Below are positions 17,176 through 29,178 of a stretch of 64,000 nt of DNA, in pieces. The notes under the pieces were generated by a model, which saw nothing but the letters and a program-made list of their open reading frames with translations, made no database searches and had not been told where the DNA came from. This stretch comes from Streptomyces sp. PR69 (GTDB lineage Bacteria > Actinomycetota > Actinomycetes > Streptomycetales > Streptomycetaceae): positions 62,001 to 126,000 of the forward strand of contig NZ_JAOWCB010000014.1 in NCBI RefSeq assembly GCF_026420845.1. The letters run 5' to 3'. Position numbers and translations under genes: made by a program. Position 1 is the stretch's first letter; every line of letters starts with the position of its first letter.

Positions 17176-17750
17176 ATCCGGGGGCTCCGCCCCCAGACCC
17201 CCCTTCGGGGGGAAGGGGCTGTGCGGCCCGTGTCCTCAAACTCTCCCGGACTCCTCCCCCAGACTCCGTCCGGGGGTACCCCCATGGAAGTGCCCCCAAC
17301 AGGCTTGATCGGGCTGCCCCCAACTCCACCCCCGCCGACGTCTTGCGGCGCGGAGACCGAAAACTCAGCCCATCGGCGACTGAAGCGCGAGGCCCCGCAT
17401 ATCCAGCCCCGCCTGGGGGTCCCCCCCGGACGGAGTCTGGGGGAGTTTGGGGCGGGAGGGCCCGCACACTCGGCCTCGCTGGCGTTTGCGGTGCGGGGGC
17501 CTGAAACTCGGCCTGGCCGGTGTCTGCGGTGCGGAGGCCGGAAGCTCGGCCTCGCCGGCGTCTACGGCGGGAGGGCCCGCACACTCAGCCCCGCCGGCGT
17601 TTGAGGCGCAAGGGGCTGCACAATTCAGCCCCGTGGGGGTACCCCCGGACGGAGTCTGGGGGAGATTGAGGCGCAGGGGTCTGGGGCGGAGCCCCCAGGC
17701 AGGCGGCCAATGGCACTCCGCCTTCCCGGGCGAGCACGTACGGTTGACGC
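17176..17750. repeat. Composite Streptomyces GC-rich repeat array
   Basis: 575 bp with no convincing gene. Three copies of a GGGGGTACCCCCGGACGGAGTC-type element lie near 17253-17283 (inverted), 17415-17445 and 17633-17664. Copies of a GCCTCGCCGGCGTTTGAGGC-like unit occur between 17461 and 17615, along with hairpins such as GGGGCTCCGCCCCC. The same family recurs at 36605-36824. The hairpins may end transcription of the upstream carboxypeptidase gene. Confidence 0.8.
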
Positions 17751-18902
17751 ATGACGAGCATCGGTGGTGCCGAGATGGTCGACTGGAACCTCGCCGTGGC
17801 GACCGCGACCCGCTTCGTGCGGCCAGGCCCCGACGTCAGCCGGGACGAGGCGCGGGCCGTCGTCACCGAGCTGCGGCGGCATGCGCTGGCCTCCGAGGAG
17901 CACGTCCGCTCCTTCACCCGGATGATCCCGGACGGGACGGCGGCCCGGGACACCCCCGTCCTGATCGTGGACCGGCCCGGCTGGGTCCGGGCCAATGTCG
18001 CGGGCTTCCGCGAGCTGCTGAAACCGCTGCTGGACAAGATGCAGGAGCGCCGTGCCGGCACCCCCGGCGGCGCCGTCCTCGGCGCGGTCGGCGGCAAGGT
18101 CACCGGCGTGGAGCTGGGCATGCTGCTGTCGTTCCTGGCCTCCCGCGTCCTCGGCCAGTACGAGACCTTCGCCCCGGCGAGCCGCGATCTGCCCGCGGGC
18201 GACCCCGCGCAGCCCGGCGGCGAGGGCGGCGGGCGGCTGCTCCTGGTCGCCCCCAACATCGTCCACGTGGAGCGGGAACTGGACGTCGACCCGCACGACT
18301 TCCGGCTCTGGGTCTGTCTCCACGAGGAGACCCACCGCACCCAGTTCACCGGCGTGCCCTGGCTCAAGGACCATCTTGAGGGCGAGATCCAGGCATTCCT
18401 CGCCGAGACCGACGTCGACCCCATGACCGTGCTGGAGCGGTTCCGGGAGGCCGCCCAGTCGCTCGCCGGGGCCCGCCCCGAGGGGGAGGCCGAGGAGGGC
18501 GGCGGGCGTTCCATCGTGGAGCTGGTGCAGACCCCCGCGCAGCGGGAGATCCTCGGCCGGCTGACCGCTGTGATGTCGCTGCTCGAAGGGCATGCGGACT
18601 ATGTGATGGACGGCGTGGGGCCCGATGTGGTGCCGTCCGTCTCCGAGATCCGCGAGAAGTTCCAGCAGCGCAGGGCGCGCGGTGCGAGCCGGCTGGACCA
18701 GGCGCTGCGCAAGCTCCTGGGACTGGACGCCAAGCTGCGCCAGTACCGTGACGGGGAGCGCTTCGTCCGGGCTGTGGTCGACGAGGTCGGCATGGACGGC
18801 TTCAATCGCGTCTGGACGTCCCCGAACACCCTCCCCACCAAGGCGGAGATCGCCAAACCGGCGGACTGGGTCGCGCGGGTGCACCGTAAAGCAGAGTCGT
18901 GA
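17751..18902 (+). CDS. Zincin-like metalloprotease family protein
   Basis: 383 aa from ATG 17751. It matches the actinobacterial Zincin_2 family, often annotated as coenzyme F420 biosynthesis-associated protein. It has VDWNLAVATATRFVRPGP at the start, a DRPGWVRANVAGF segment, and HEETHRTQF, an HExxH zinc site, around residue 196. Further on is a conserved helix AVMSLLEGHADYVMDGVG whose EGHAD may supply another ligand. The substrate and true proteolytic activity are unknown. It precedes tilS and hpt on the same strand. Confidence 0.85.
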   Translation: MTSIGGAEMVDWNLAVATATRFVRPGPDVSRDEARAVVTELRRHALASEEHVRSFTRMIPDGTAARDTPVLIVDRPGWVRANVAGFRELLKPLLDKMQERRAGTPGGAVLGAVGGKVTGVELGMLLSFLASRVLGQYETFAPASRDLPAGDPAQPGGEGGGRLLLVAPNIVHVERELDVDPHDFRLWVCLHEETHRTQFTGVPWLKDHLEGEIQAFLAETDVDPMTVLERFREAAQSLAGARPEGEAEEGGGRSIVELVQTPAQREILGRLTAVMSLLEGHADYVMDGVGPDVVPSVSEIREKFQQRRARGASRLDQALRKLLGLDAKLRQYRDGERFVRAVVDEVGMDGFNRVWTSPNTLPTKAEIAKPADWVARVHRKAES

Positions 18903-19090
18903 AGTGCGGGCGATCAGCGGCAGAAGAAAGCCCCCTCAATCACCCATCCGAGGGACCGTAGCCAATGGGTAGGCGTGCAATGCTCGGGGAACGGCCCGGT
19001 TCTGTCACCATCGACGCACTCTGAGTGACCGAACCTTCCGATTCAGACTCCACCGAGGCACCCCCCAACTTTTCACGAAGGGCACCGGAC

Positions 19091-20227
19091 ATGGGTCCCC
19101 ATCCTGCGGTCGCGGCGATACGCCTGGCGGTCCGCCGCGTACTCCACGACGTACTGACCGACCTGACCGACCACCTGGCCGATCCGGCCGATCCGACCGA
19201 ACAGGACCGGCGGCAGAACAGCCGGCCCAGCCACCCCCCGCAGACACAGAGCGGCCCCGGCGCTCCCCCGGCCCCGCTCGGGGCTCCCGGCCTCCGCGCC
19301 CCCCGCGCCCTCGACGGCCCCCTGGTCCTCGTCGCCTGCTCCGGCGGCGCCGACTCCATGGCACTGGCCTCCGCTCTCGCCTTCGAGGCCCCCAAGCTGG
19401 GCATCCGCGCCGGCGCCGTCACCGTCGACCATGGCCTCCAGGACGGCTCCGCGCAGCGCGCCGCCGAGGTCGCCGCCCGCCTGACCGCCATGGACCTCGA
19501 CCCCGTCGAGACCGTCGCCGTGCGCGTCGGCCGTGACGGGGGGCCCGAGGCCGCGGCCCGCGACGCGCGCTACGCCGCCCTCGACGACGCCGCAGAGCGC
19601 CTCGGCGCCGCCGCGGTCCTGCTCGGCCACACCCGCGACGACCAGGCCGAAACCGTCCTGCTCGGCCTCGCCCGCGGCTCCGGCATCCGCTCGCTGGCCG
19701 GCATGGCAGCCGTCTCCGGCGTCGCCGGCCGCTACCGCCGCCCCTTCCTCCAGCTCGACCGGCAGACCGCCCGCAAGGCCTGCATGGTCCAGTCGCTGCC
19801 CGTCTGGGACGACCCGCACAACGCCGACCCGGCCTACACCCGCTCCCGGCTGCGCCATGAAGGGCTGCCCGCCCTGGAGAAGGCGCTGGGCAAGGGCGTC
19901 GTCGAGGCCCTCGCCCGCACCGCGCAGCTCTCCCGCGACGACGCCGACGCCCTCGACTCCTGGGCGGCCGCCGCCGAGGCCTCCGTACGGGACGACGCCG
20001 GGCGCCTGGTCTGCGCCGAGCTCTACGCCCTGCCCGCCGCTGTCCGCCGCCGCGTGCTGCGCAAGGCCGTCATCGCGGCCGGCGCCCCCGCGGGCTCGCT
20101 CTTCGCCCGCCATGTCGAGGAAGTCGACCGTCTGATCACCGGCTGGCGGGGCCAGCGGGCCATCAATCTGCCGGGCCGCGTCGAAGCGCGCCGGCAGGGT
20201 GGCACACTGGTCATCCGGCAGAGCTGA
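19091..20227 (+). CDS. tilS: tRNA(Ile)-lysidine synthase
   Basis: 378 aa from ATG 19091 ([16 protein letters not shown]); GTG 19025 is an alternative. N-type ATP-pyrophosphatase with the PP-loop [13 protein letters not shown], then [19 protein letters not shown], typical of TilS. It forms lysidine at the wobble cytidine of the minor tRNA(Ile), making it read AUA. A Gly/Pro-rich insert (about residues 35-75) precedes the PP-loop. hpt follows after 46 bp, the usual actinobacterial tilS-hpt-ftsH order. Confidence 0.95.
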   Translation: MGPHPAVAAIRLAVRRVLHDVLTDLTDHLADPADPTEQDRRQNSRPSHPPQTQSGPGAPPAPLGAPGLRAPRALDGPLVLVACSGGADSMALASALAFEAPKLGIRAGAVTVDHGLQDGSAQRAAEVAARLTAMDLDPVETVAVRVGRDGGPEAAARDARYAALDDAAERLGAAAVLLGHTRDDQAETVLLGLARGSGIRSLAGMAAVSGVAGRYRRPFLQLDRQTARKACMVQSLPVWDDPHNADPAYTRSRLRHEGLPALEKALGKGVVEALARTAQLSRDDADALDSWAAAAEASVRDDAGRLVCAELYALPAAVRRRVLRKAVIAAGAPAGSLFARHVEEVDRLITGWRGQRAINLPGRVEARRQGGTLVIRQS

Positions 20228-20273
20228 CGCCGACCCCCGACAGACAGCCGGAAAGACGACAGAGAGCGACCGC

Positions 20274-20828
20274 GTGAACGAGAAGGACATGGGCGCCGAC
20301 CTGCAGTCGGTGCTCATCACCAAGGAAGAGATCGACGCGAAGCTGGCCGAGCTGGCCGCGAAGATCGACGCGGAGTACGCGGGCAAGGACCTGCTCCTCG
20401 TCGGCGTCCTCAAGGGGGCCGTCATGGTGATGGCGGATCTGGCGCGTGCGCTGTCGTCCCCCGCCACCATGGACTGGATGGCCGTCTCCTCCTACGGCGC
20501 GGGCACCCAGTCCTCCGGCGTGGTGCGGATCCTCAAGGACCTGGACACCGACATCAAGGGCAAGCACGTCCTGATCGTCGAGGACATCATCGACTCGGGG
20601 CTCACCCTGTCGTGGCTGCTGTCCAACCTCGGCTCGCGGGAGCCCGCCTCCCTTGAGGTGTGCACGCTGCTGCGTAAGCCGGATGCCGCAAAGGTCGCCA
20701 TCGACGTGAAGTGGATCGGCTTCGACATCCCGAACGAGTTCGTCGTCGGCTACGGCCTTGACTACGCGGAGAAGTACCGCAATCTGCCGTTCGTCGGCAC
20801 CCTCGCGCCGCACGTCTACGGCGGCTAG
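20274..20828 (+). CDS. hpt: Hypoxanthine phosphoribosyltransferase
   Basis: 184 aa from GTG 20274 ([19 protein letters not shown]); ATG 20289 is possible. It has the PRPP-binding motif [14 protein letters not shown] and the upstream [15 protein letters not shown] loop. It salvages hypoxanthine and guanine to IMP and GMP using PRPP. Sits between tilS and ftsH, as in many actinobacteria. Confidence 0.96.
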   Translation: MNEKDMGADLQSVLITKEEIDAKLAELAAKIDAEYAGKDLLLVGVLKGAVMVMADLARALSSPATMDWMAVSSYGAGTQSSGVVRILKDLDTDIKGKHVLIVEDIIDSGLTLSWLLSNLGSREPASLEVCTLLRKPDAAKVAIDVKWIGFDIPNEFVVGYGLDYAEKYRNLPFVGTLAPHVYGG

Positions 20829-21024
20829 GCCAGGACCTGGCCGCAGCCGCCGCCGGCCCGGGAACCCCAGCCCCCCTCCCGCCGTTGAAGGATGGGAGGG
20901 CGGGTATGTCACCCGTACCATGCGGTCGCAGTGACGATGCTGGGGTACCGTCCGAAGAACAGTCTTTTCTCACAGCAGCATTTACCTACGGGCAGGAGGG
21001 ACGGGGCGTAATCGCTCCGTATGG

Positions 21025-23067
<2,043 letters not shown>

Positions 23068-23127
23068 CACCCGGGCTTTCCGGGCCGCCGCCCGGCCCTT
23101 GCGCACGTCCCGGGCCTGCCCCGGAAT

Positions 23128-23171
23128 GAATGCCGCGCCCCGTAAGGTTTTAGCCTGGGGGCGCGGCATTC
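23128..23171 (+). terminator. Long hairpin between ftsH and folE
   Basis: Perfect 14-bp stem GAATGCCGCGCCCC / GGGGCGCGGCATTC with a 16-nt loop, 60 bp after ftsH and 40 bp before the folE start. Most likely the ftsH terminator. Its closeness to folE also allows a partial attenuator role. Confidence 0.75.
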
Positions 23172-23210
23172 TGCATGCGTGCACTTCAGAGCAGAGGAAC
23201 GAGGCACCAC

Positions 23211-23816
23211 ATGACCGACCCGGTGACGCTGGACGGCGAAGGCACGATCGGCGAGTTCGACGAGAAGCGCGCCGAGAACGCCATACGCGAGCTCCTGATC
23301 GCGGTCGGCGAGGACCCGGACCGCGAGGGCCTGCGGGAGACGCCGGGGCGGGTGGCGCGCGCGTACAAGGAGATATTCGCAGGGCTGTGGCAGCAGCCGG
23401 AGGACGTGCTGACCACCACCTTCGACCTGGGCCATGACGAGATGGTCCTGGTGAAGGACATCGAGGTCTTCAGCACCTGCGAACACCATCTGGTGCCGTT
23501 CCGCGGCGTCGCCCATGTGGGCTATATCCCGTCGACCACGGGCAAGATCACGGGCCTGTCGAAGCTGGCCCGCCTGGTCGACGTCTACGCCCGCCGCCCC
23601 CAGGTGCAGGAACGGTTGACCACGCAGATCGCCGACTCGCTGATGGAGATCCTGGAGCCGCGCGGCGTGATCGTCGTCATCGAATGCGAGCACATGTGCA
23701 TGTCGATGCGGGGCATCCGCAAGCCCGGCGCGAAGACGATCACCTCTGCGGTGCGGGGACAGCTGAGGGATGTGGCGACCCGCAACGAGGCGATGAGCCT
23801 GATCATGGCGCACTGA
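23211..23816 (+). CDS. folE: GTP cyclohydrolase I
   Basis: 201 aa from ATG 23211, preceded by GAGG at 6 nt. Conserved core: [20 protein letters not shown], the zinc site [11 protein letters not shown] and the second zinc Cys in [13 protein letters not shown], then [12 protein letters not shown]. It converts GTP to 7,8-dihydroneopterin triphosphate, the first step of folate synthesis. The other folate genes (folP, folB, folK) are convergent with it from the right. Confidence 0.97.
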   Translation: MTDPVTLDGEGTIGEFDEKRAENAIRELLIAVGEDPDREGLRETPGRVARAYKEIFAGLWQQPEDVLTTTFDLGHDEMVLVKDIEVFSTCEHHLVPFRGVAHVGYIPSTTGKITGLSKLARLVDVYARRPQVQERLTTQIADSLMEILEPRGVIVVIECEHMCMSMRGIRKPGAKTITSAVRGQLRDVATRNEAMSLIMAH

Positions 23817-23854
23817 GCGTCCTCAAACGGGGCCGGGGGCGGAGCCCCAGCAGG

Positions 23855-24352
23855 TCAGGACGCCCGCGCCGGGCCGCCGCCCCCGCTCTCGCCTTCGTCC
23901 CCGTCCTCCGGCAGCTTGCACACCCGCTCCAGGAACAGCGCCGCGGCGATCACCGCGATGCCCGCCAGGACCGAGAAGCCGGCATAGATCGCCTGCTCCC
24001 GGCGGGGCGGCATGTCCAAAGAGCCCAGCAGGAACACGGCCGTGCCGCCGTACATCCCGGCCACCAGGGCCGCGACCAGCGCGCTCGCCTGAGCGAAGAC
24101 CACGGCACGGGCCGCCATCAGCGGCTCCACTCCCTTGGCGTCTGGCCGGCGCTCGCGCTGGGCCTTGAGACGGGCGCGGAGCGACAGCGCGGTCGCGGTC
24201 AGGATCGCGGCGATCGCCGCGAGGACGATCGGCGCGGCCAGCGGCACGCTCGGCAGTGTGCCAAACGTGTCCCACAGCCGTACCCCGCCCCAGGACAGCA
24301 CACCGGCCACGGCGAAGAGACCGGCCAGTACCCCGAGCCGTAGTTGCTTCAC
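23855..24352 (-). CDS. DUF3180 membrane protein
   Basis: 165 aa from GTG 24352 (VKQLRLGVLAGLFAVAG); the frame is open to 24406. Four hydrophobic segments: two near the N-terminus, separated from two more by a basic loop (RARLKAQRERRPDAKGVEP). The YAGFSVLAGIAVIAAALFLE segment is the last helix. DUF3180 proteins are found next to folK in actinobacteria; the role is unknown. Last gene of the folP to folK run. Confidence 0.85.
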   Translation of the reverse strand: MKQLRLGVLAGLFAVAGVLSWGGVRLWDTFGTLPSVPLAAPIVLAAIAAILTATALSLRARLKAQRERRPDAKGVEPLMAARAVVFAQASALVAALVAGMYGGTAVFLLGSLDMPPRREQAIYAGFSVLAGIAVIAAALFLERVCKLPEDGDEGESGGGGPARAS

Positions 24353-24439
24353 CGAGAGAGCCGCCCTTTCACGCTCTGACCACCGACCACACCGATCACC
24401 GACCACGGGGCATCGGCCATGCTCCGACGAGCCTAACGA

Positions 24440-25099
24440 CTACTCGGGCAGACGGAGTTCCAGGTCCTCGCGGGTCCGCACGCCTTCGCGCCCCACTTCG
24501 GCCAGCAGCTCGGAGACCGGGCCGCGCCCGGGGAGCCGGGCCTCGGGGTCCACATCGAGCCAGGGCGCCAGGACAAAGGCGCGCTCATGGGCGCGGGGGT
24601 GGGGCAGGGTCAGCGCCGGGTCGTCGGAGACCACGTCCGCGTACGTCACGATGTCGACGTCGATGGTGCGCGGGCCCCAGCGCTCCTCCCGCACCCGGTC
24701 GAAGGCCTCCTCGATCGCCTGCCCGCGCTCCAGCAGCGAAGACGGCGGCAGGGTCGTCTTCACCACCACGACCGCGTTGAAGTACGAGGGCTGAGAGCCG
24801 GGCTCGACGCCCCACGGCTCCGTCTCGTACACCGGGGAGACCGCCTTCACCCGCAGGCCGGGCGTGTCCTCCAGGGCGTCGACCGCGCCCTGGAGCGTCT
24901 CCAGGCGGTTGCCCAGATTGGAGCCGAGGGACAGCACGGCCTGTTTCGGATTGGACAGGGTGACATCCGCCGCGTCCACCTGCTCCACCACGGAGGCCGG
25001 CACCGGCTGCACGGTGGGGTCGCTCTGCGCGCCGTTGGAGGGAAGCCCCGAAGACGACGACGAAGGCGACGACGGTGAAGACGATGAAAACGCAGTCAT
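24440..25099 (-). CDS. folK: 2-amino-4-hydroxy-6-hydroxymethyldihydropteridine pyrophosphokinase
   Basis: 219 aa from ATG 25099, overlapping the folB stop by ATGA, so coupled. The HPPK domain starts at about residue 52: AVLSLGSNLGNRLETLQGAV, VSPVYETEPWGV, RWGPRTIDVDIVTY with the Mg-binding Asp pair, and LPHPRAHERAFVLAPW. It transfers pyrophosphate from ATP to the pterin. The first about 50 residues are a Ser-rich extension (MTAFSSSSPSSPSSSSSGLP) not needed for the fold. Confidence 0.95.
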   Translation of the reverse strand: MTAFSSSSPSSPSSSSSGLPSNGAQSDPTVQPVPASVVEQVDAADVTLSNPKQAVLSLGSNLGNRLETLQGAVDALEDTPGLRVKAVSPVYETEPWGVEPGSQPSYFNAVVVVKTTLPPSSLLERGQAIEEAFDRVREERWGPRTIDVDIVTYADVVSDDPALTLPHPRAHERAFVLAPWLDVDPEARLPGRGPVSELLAEVGREGVRTREDLELRLPE

Positions 25100-25455
25100 A
25101 CTCGGCTCCGGGTGATCGTGACGGTCACATCGTCGAACGGCACCGTGATCGGGGCGTCGGGCTTGTGCACGATCACCTCGACCTCCTCGACGCCTTCGTG
25201 CTTCAGGCACTGCTGGGCGATGCGCTCCGCGAGCGTCTCGATCAGATCGACGGGCTCGCCCTCGACGACGGCCACGACCTCCTCCGCCACCACGCCGTAG
25301 TGCACGGTCTTCGCCAGGTCGTCGTCCGCCGCCGCGGGACGGGTGTCGAGGCCGAGCACCAGGTCCACGATGAAGGTCTGGCCTTCCTCGCGCTCCCGTG
25401 GGAAGACGCCGTGGTGCCCGCGGGCCTTGAGGCCGCGCAGCGCGACACGATCCAC
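25096..25455 (-). CDS. folB: Dihydroneopterin aldolase
   Basis: 119 aa from GTG 25455 (AGGAG 8 nt upstream); GTG 25464 is too close to that site. Typical FolB: DRVALRGLKARGHHGVFPRE, HYGVVAEEVVAVVEGEPVDL, IETLAERIAQQCL. It cleaves dihydroneopterin to hydroxymethyl-dihydropterin and glycolaldehyde. Between the NTF2-like gene (247-bp gap) and folK. Confidence 0.95.
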   Translation of the reverse strand: MDRVALRGLKARGHHGVFPREREEGQTFIVDLVLGLDTRPAAADDDLAKTVHYGVVAEEVVAVVEGEPVDLIETLAERIAQQCLKHEGVEEVEVIVHKPDAPITVPFDDVTVTITRSRV

Positions 25456-25702
25456 GCGAATCACTCCTGCTCATTCATCTGTTGCGGGCTGCGGACACGC
25501 GGCCGCGTGCGGACGGCGAGCGGTGTCGGTAATCGAATCTACCTGCGAGCACTGACAGCGCCCGCCCACGGGGGGGCATGGACAAAACCCCGTACGGCTG
25601 GTAGCCGCCTATACCCGAGGCCCTGGTTTCCCAACCTCTACCGGGCCGCGTACCCACTTATGAGGGGGCCTACGGGCGAGCCGCCGAGGGGGCACGCCGG
25701 GG

Positions 25703-26149
25703 CTACGCGGGGCTTTCGTCGCCCTGCTCCTCGTCGCTTTCCGTCAGTACGGGTGAACCGTGGTGCGACCAGAGCTTCCACCCGTCCGAGGTGCGGCGGA
25801 ACACATTGGTGGCGACGACGAGCTGTCCGACGAGCGGCCCCAGCTCCCCGGCCTCCTCGGCCGGGCCGCCGCTGAGGATGTTCTCCGTACAGGTCACCAG
25901 CGCCGTGTCGCCGGCCACGCTCACCTTCACATCGGTGAGGAAGAACTGGATGTACTCGGTGTTCGCCATGATCAGGGCGTATGAGCGCAGCACCTCGCCC
26001 CGGCCCGACAGCATCGGCCACCCCGGATGGACGCAGGAGATGTCGTCGTCGAGCCAGAGCTCGGAGAGCCGCTCGAAGTCGCCCCGCTCCATCGTCTCGT
26101 AGAAGGCGGTGTTGGCCTCCTCGACCAGTTCGACGTCGGTACGGCTCAC
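25703..26149 (-). CDS. NTF2-like/SnoaL-fold protein
   Basis: 148 aa from GTG 26149, overlapping the folP stop by 4 bp (GTGA). NTF2-like cone fold: N-terminal helix VELVEEANTAFYETMERGDFE, DISCVHPGWPMLSGR, then beta strands ending in NVFRRTSDGWKLWSHHGSP. It looks like the DUF4440/SnoaL_3 group. Its constant place between folP and folB in Streptomyces suggests a folate link, perhaps ligand binding, but no reaction is known. Confidence 0.85.
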   Translation of the reverse strand: MSRTDVELVEEANTAFYETMERGDFERLSELWLDDDISCVHPGWPMLSGRGEVLRSYALIMANTEYIQFFLTDVKVSVAGDTALVTCTENILSGGPAEEAGELGPLVGQLVVATNVFRRTSDGWKLWSHHGSPVLTESDEEQGDESPA

Positions 26150-27024
26150 CGGGCGCCCTCGACGGCCCGGGCGACCCTGACGGCGTCCGCGGTCGCCCGC
26201 ACCTCATGGACGCGTACCGCCCACGCGCCCCTGTGCGCCGCGATCGCGGAGACCGCGGCGGTGGCCGCGTCCCGCTCCCGCGCGGGCGGCGGCGCGCCCT
26301 CCTCCTTGGCCAGGACACGGCCGAGGAACCGCTTCCGGGAGGCGGCGATCAGCAGCGGCCGGCCGAGGGTGTGCAGCTCGTCCAGATGGGCCACGAGCGC
26401 CAGATCGTGCTCGGCCTGCTTGGCGAAGCCGAGGCCGGGGTCGACGACGATGCGTTCCGGGGCGATGCCGCCCGCGACGACGGCGTCCATGCGCTCACGC
26501 AGCTCCGCCAGCACCTCGCCGACGACGTCCTCGTACACGGCCCGGCTGTTCATGTCCCGGCTGAAGCCGCGCCAGTGCATGACGACGAAGGGCACCCGGG
26601 CGTCGGCGACGGCGGGGACCATGCGGGGGTCGGCGAGTCCGCCGCTGACGTCGTTGACGAGTACGGCGCCGGCCGCGACGGCCTGCTCGGCGACCGAGGC
26701 GCGCATCGTGTCCACGGAGACGGTGACGCCTTCGGCGGCCAGCCCGCGGACCACGGGGATGACACGGCGCAGCTCCTCGTCCTCCTCGACCCGGGTGGCG
26801 CCGGGCCGGGTCGACTCACCGCCGACGTCGACGAGGTCCGCCCCCTGGGCGACGAGGTCCAGGCCCCTCTTCACGGCGGCGGTGGTGTCGAACCAGCGTC
26901 CTCCGTCGGAGAAGGAGTCGGGCGTGACATTGATCACGCCCATGACCGCGCAGCGGTCCCACTCCGGCAGCCCGCTCACCACGCCCCTGCCGCCGCCTGT
27001 GCCCCGTGTGCGCAACGTACTCAT
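26146..27024 (-). CDS. folP: Dihydropteroate synthase
   Basis: 292 aa from ATG 27024. Core motifs: VMGVINVTPDSFSDGG, ADLVDVGGESTRPGATRV, PFVVMHWRGFSRDMNS, ERIVVDPGLGFAKQAEHDL and LIAASRKRFLG. It condenses the pterin pyrophosphate with p-aminobenzoate and is the target of sulfonamides. First gene of the leftward folate run. Confidence 0.97.
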   Translation of the reverse strand: MSTLRTRGTGGGRGVVSGLPEWDRCAVMGVINVTPDSFSDGGRWFDTTAAVKRGLDLVAQGADLVDVGGESTRPGATRVEEDEELRRVIPVVRGLAAEGVTVSVDTMRASVAEQAVAAGAVLVNDVSGGLADPRMVPAVADARVPFVVMHWRGFSRDMNSRAVYEDVVGEVLAELRERMDAVVAGGIAPERIVVDPGLGFAKQAEHDLALVAHLDELHTLGRPLLIAASRKRFLGRVLAKEEGAPPPARERDAATAAVSAIAAHRGAWAVRVHEVRATADAVRVARAVEGAR

Positions 27025-27144
27025 GGCCCCAGCCTAGGGCCCGTGCTCTCCCGGGGCCGCGTGCCCCGGGACCGGACCGGCTGCCGCGGGCTGCCCGCCC
27101 GGAGCCGTGCCTGCGCTCCGTGCCGGACCTGCCGGGGCCGCTGC

Positions 27145-29019
27145 TCAGGCGGCCCGGGTCTGCTGCTCCACACGCTCCCGGCCGGGGGCCGGGGCCGCGG
27201 CGACGACATGGGGGCAGGGCCGGGGCTCGCGCGCCTGCCGGCGGCGGGCGAAGGGCCGCGGCAGCGACAGATTGACGAAGCCCTCGGCCTGCATCGCGGC
27301 GAAGCCGATGCGCGGCAGATCCCGGGTGCTGCGGAAGACCACGAAGCGCGGCTCCCAGCGCGGCCGGAACTTGGCGTTGAACTTGTACAGCGACTCGATC
27401 TGGAACCAGCGGGACAGAAAGACCAGCAGTCCCCGCCACATCCGCAGCACCGGGCCCGCGCCGATCTTCTCGCCGCGGGCGAGCGCGGAGCGGAACATCG
27501 CGAAGTTGAGCGAGACCCGTTCGATCTTCAGCTCCGGAGCGGCCTGGAGGGAGGCGACGATCAGCAGCTCGTTCATGCCGGGGTCGGCGGTGCGGTCGCG
27601 GCGCATCAGCTCCAGCGACATGCCGTCGGTCCCCCAGGGGACGAAGTGGATGATCGCCTTCAGGTCCCCGTAGGGGGAGGCGGCAGCGCCTTCGCCGGCC
27701 TCCCTGTGCGCCGTGGCGATGACCGCGTCGCCGTCCGCCGGGTCGCCGATCCTGCCCAGCGCCATGGAGAAGCCGCGCTCGGTGTCGGTGCCGCGCCAGT
27801 CGGCGGCGGCCCGGCGGATCTGCTCCAGCTCTTCCCCGGAGAGGTCACGGGCGCGCCGTACGCGGGTTTCGTAGCCATTGCGCTCGATGCGCTTGACCAT
27901 CTGCCGCACATTGCGCATCGCGCGCCCCGTCAGGGAGAAATCCTTGACGTCCACCACCGCCTCGTCGCCCAGTTCGAGGGCGTCCAGGCCGGTCTCGCGG
28001 GTCCATACTTCGGCGCCGGTCTCGGAGCAGCCCATGACGGCGGGGGTCCAGGAGTGCGCCTTGGCCTCGTCCATGAACCGCTCGATCGCGCCCGGCCAGG
28101 CCTCGACGTCGCCGATGGGGTCGCCGCTGGCGAGCATCACGCCGGAGACGACGCGGTAGCAGACGGCGGCCTTGCCGCTGGGGGAGAACACCACGCCCTT
28201 GTCGCGGCGGAGCGCGAAGTGCCCCAGTGAGTCGCGGCCGCCGTGCCTGGCGAGCAGCGCGCGCAGCCGGGCCTCGTCGTCCTCGGTGAGCCGCGCGGCC
28301 GGGTGTTCGGGGCGGAAGGCCAGATAGATGGTGGTGATGGCGGTCAGCATGCCGAGGGCGCCCAGTGAATAGCCCACGGTCCAGGAGACATTGCCGGTGT
28401 AGCCGACGGGGCCCTCGACGCCGAAGAGCCCGTACAGGACGTGTTCCAGCCGGTCGCTGAGGCTGGGGCTGCCCATCACCCGGCCGGGGTGGGCGCTGAC
28501 GATGACGAGACCGAGGGCGATGGACCCCGCGCCCATCAGGACGAAGTTGGCGAGTGCCCGCCAGCGGCTGCGCGGATCGGGCAGCGCCGCGAACTCCCGC
28601 CGGTGGCGCAGCAGCAGCGCCAGCAGGGCGAGCGAGAGCAGCACGCCGACGATGGAGTGCCGGTAGAAGAACTGTCCGACCGCCCCGGCCGGCAGCAGGA
28701 TCACCGCGGCGCGCCAGGCGCGCCGCTTGTGGCGCTTGAGGCCGTGGGCGAGCAGAAGCAGTAGCACGCCCGCGCTGATGGACAGGGCGGCGGCGAAGGG
28801 CCCGGTGGCGCCGGGCAGCACCTCGGCGAGGGTGTGGAGACGGCTGTGCCTGAAGCGCGGGAAGACACCCGCGGCGACATCGATCAGGCCGACGACGGTT
28901 GCGGCCGTGCCGACCAGAGCCGGGACCGATTCGGGGCGGGGGCCGCGCAGAACACGCCGCACTCGTCCCAGCCGATCCGGAACCAATCCTGATTTGTCCC
29001 CATCTTTGGTTGCAGACAT
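27145..29019 (-). CDS. Aminoacyl-phosphatidylglycerol synthase (MprF/LysX-like, DUF2156)
   Basis: 624 aa from ATG 29019. About six membrane helices fill residues 35-240, and the C-terminal 370 residues are a DUF2156 (GNAT-like) transferase domain: FALRRDKGVVFSPSGKAAVC, ASGDPIGDVEAW, AVMGCSETGAEVW, VKDFSLTGRAMRNVRQMVKR. This is the catalytic part of MprF-type enzymes, which move lysine or alanine from tRNA to lipid and so reduce net negative charge. There is no lysyl-tRNA synthetase fusion as in mycobacterial LysX. The 160-bp gap to the divergent esterase probably holds both promoters. Confidence 0.88.
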   Translation of the reverse strand: MSATKDGDKSGLVPDRLGRVRRVLRGPRPESVPALVGTAATVVGLIDVAAGVFPRFRHSRLHTLAEVLPGATGPFAAALSISAGVLLLLLAHGLKRHKRRAWRAAVILLPAGAVGQFFYRHSIVGVLLSLALLALLLRHRREFAALPDPRSRWRALANFVLMGAGSIALGLVIVSAHPGRVMGSPSLSDRLEHVLYGLFGVEGPVGYTGNVSWTVGYSLGALGMLTAITTIYLAFRPEHPAARLTEDDEARLRALLARHGGRDSLGHFALRRDKGVVFSPSGKAAVCYRVVSGVMLASGDPIGDVEAWPGAIERFMDEAKAHSWTPAVMGCSETGAEVWTRETGLDALELGDEAVVDVKDFSLTGRAMRNVRQMVKRIERNGYETRVRRARDLSGEELEQIRRAAADWRGTDTERGFSMALGRIGDPADGDAVIATAHREAGEGAAASPYGDLKAIIHFVPWGTDGMSLELMRRDRTADPGMNELLIVASLQAAPELKIERVSLNFAMFRSALARGEKIGAGPVLRMWRGLLVFLSRWFQIESLYKFNAKFRPRWEPRFVVFRSTRDLPRIGFAAMQAEGFVNLSLPRPFARRRQAREPRPCPHVVAAAPAPGRERVEQQTRAA

Positions 29020-29178
29020 CGCTTCCCGTGCTTCCCGTGGCTCCGCGAGAGATCGAAGATCGTGTGTCCGGGCCTCAGGTCAGTCGGCTCCGGACGATCT
29101 GGCGCTCATTAGGACGGCACTTCCGGGGGGCGGGTTCACTCGCTCTCAGGAAAATCTCACGGAAAGCTCACTCGACAC

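Noticed and set aside
17447..18379. A frame running from the repeat array into the zincin gene
   Set aside because: Arg/Gly/Pro-rich, covers repeats and an alternative frame of the zincin gene; not a real product.
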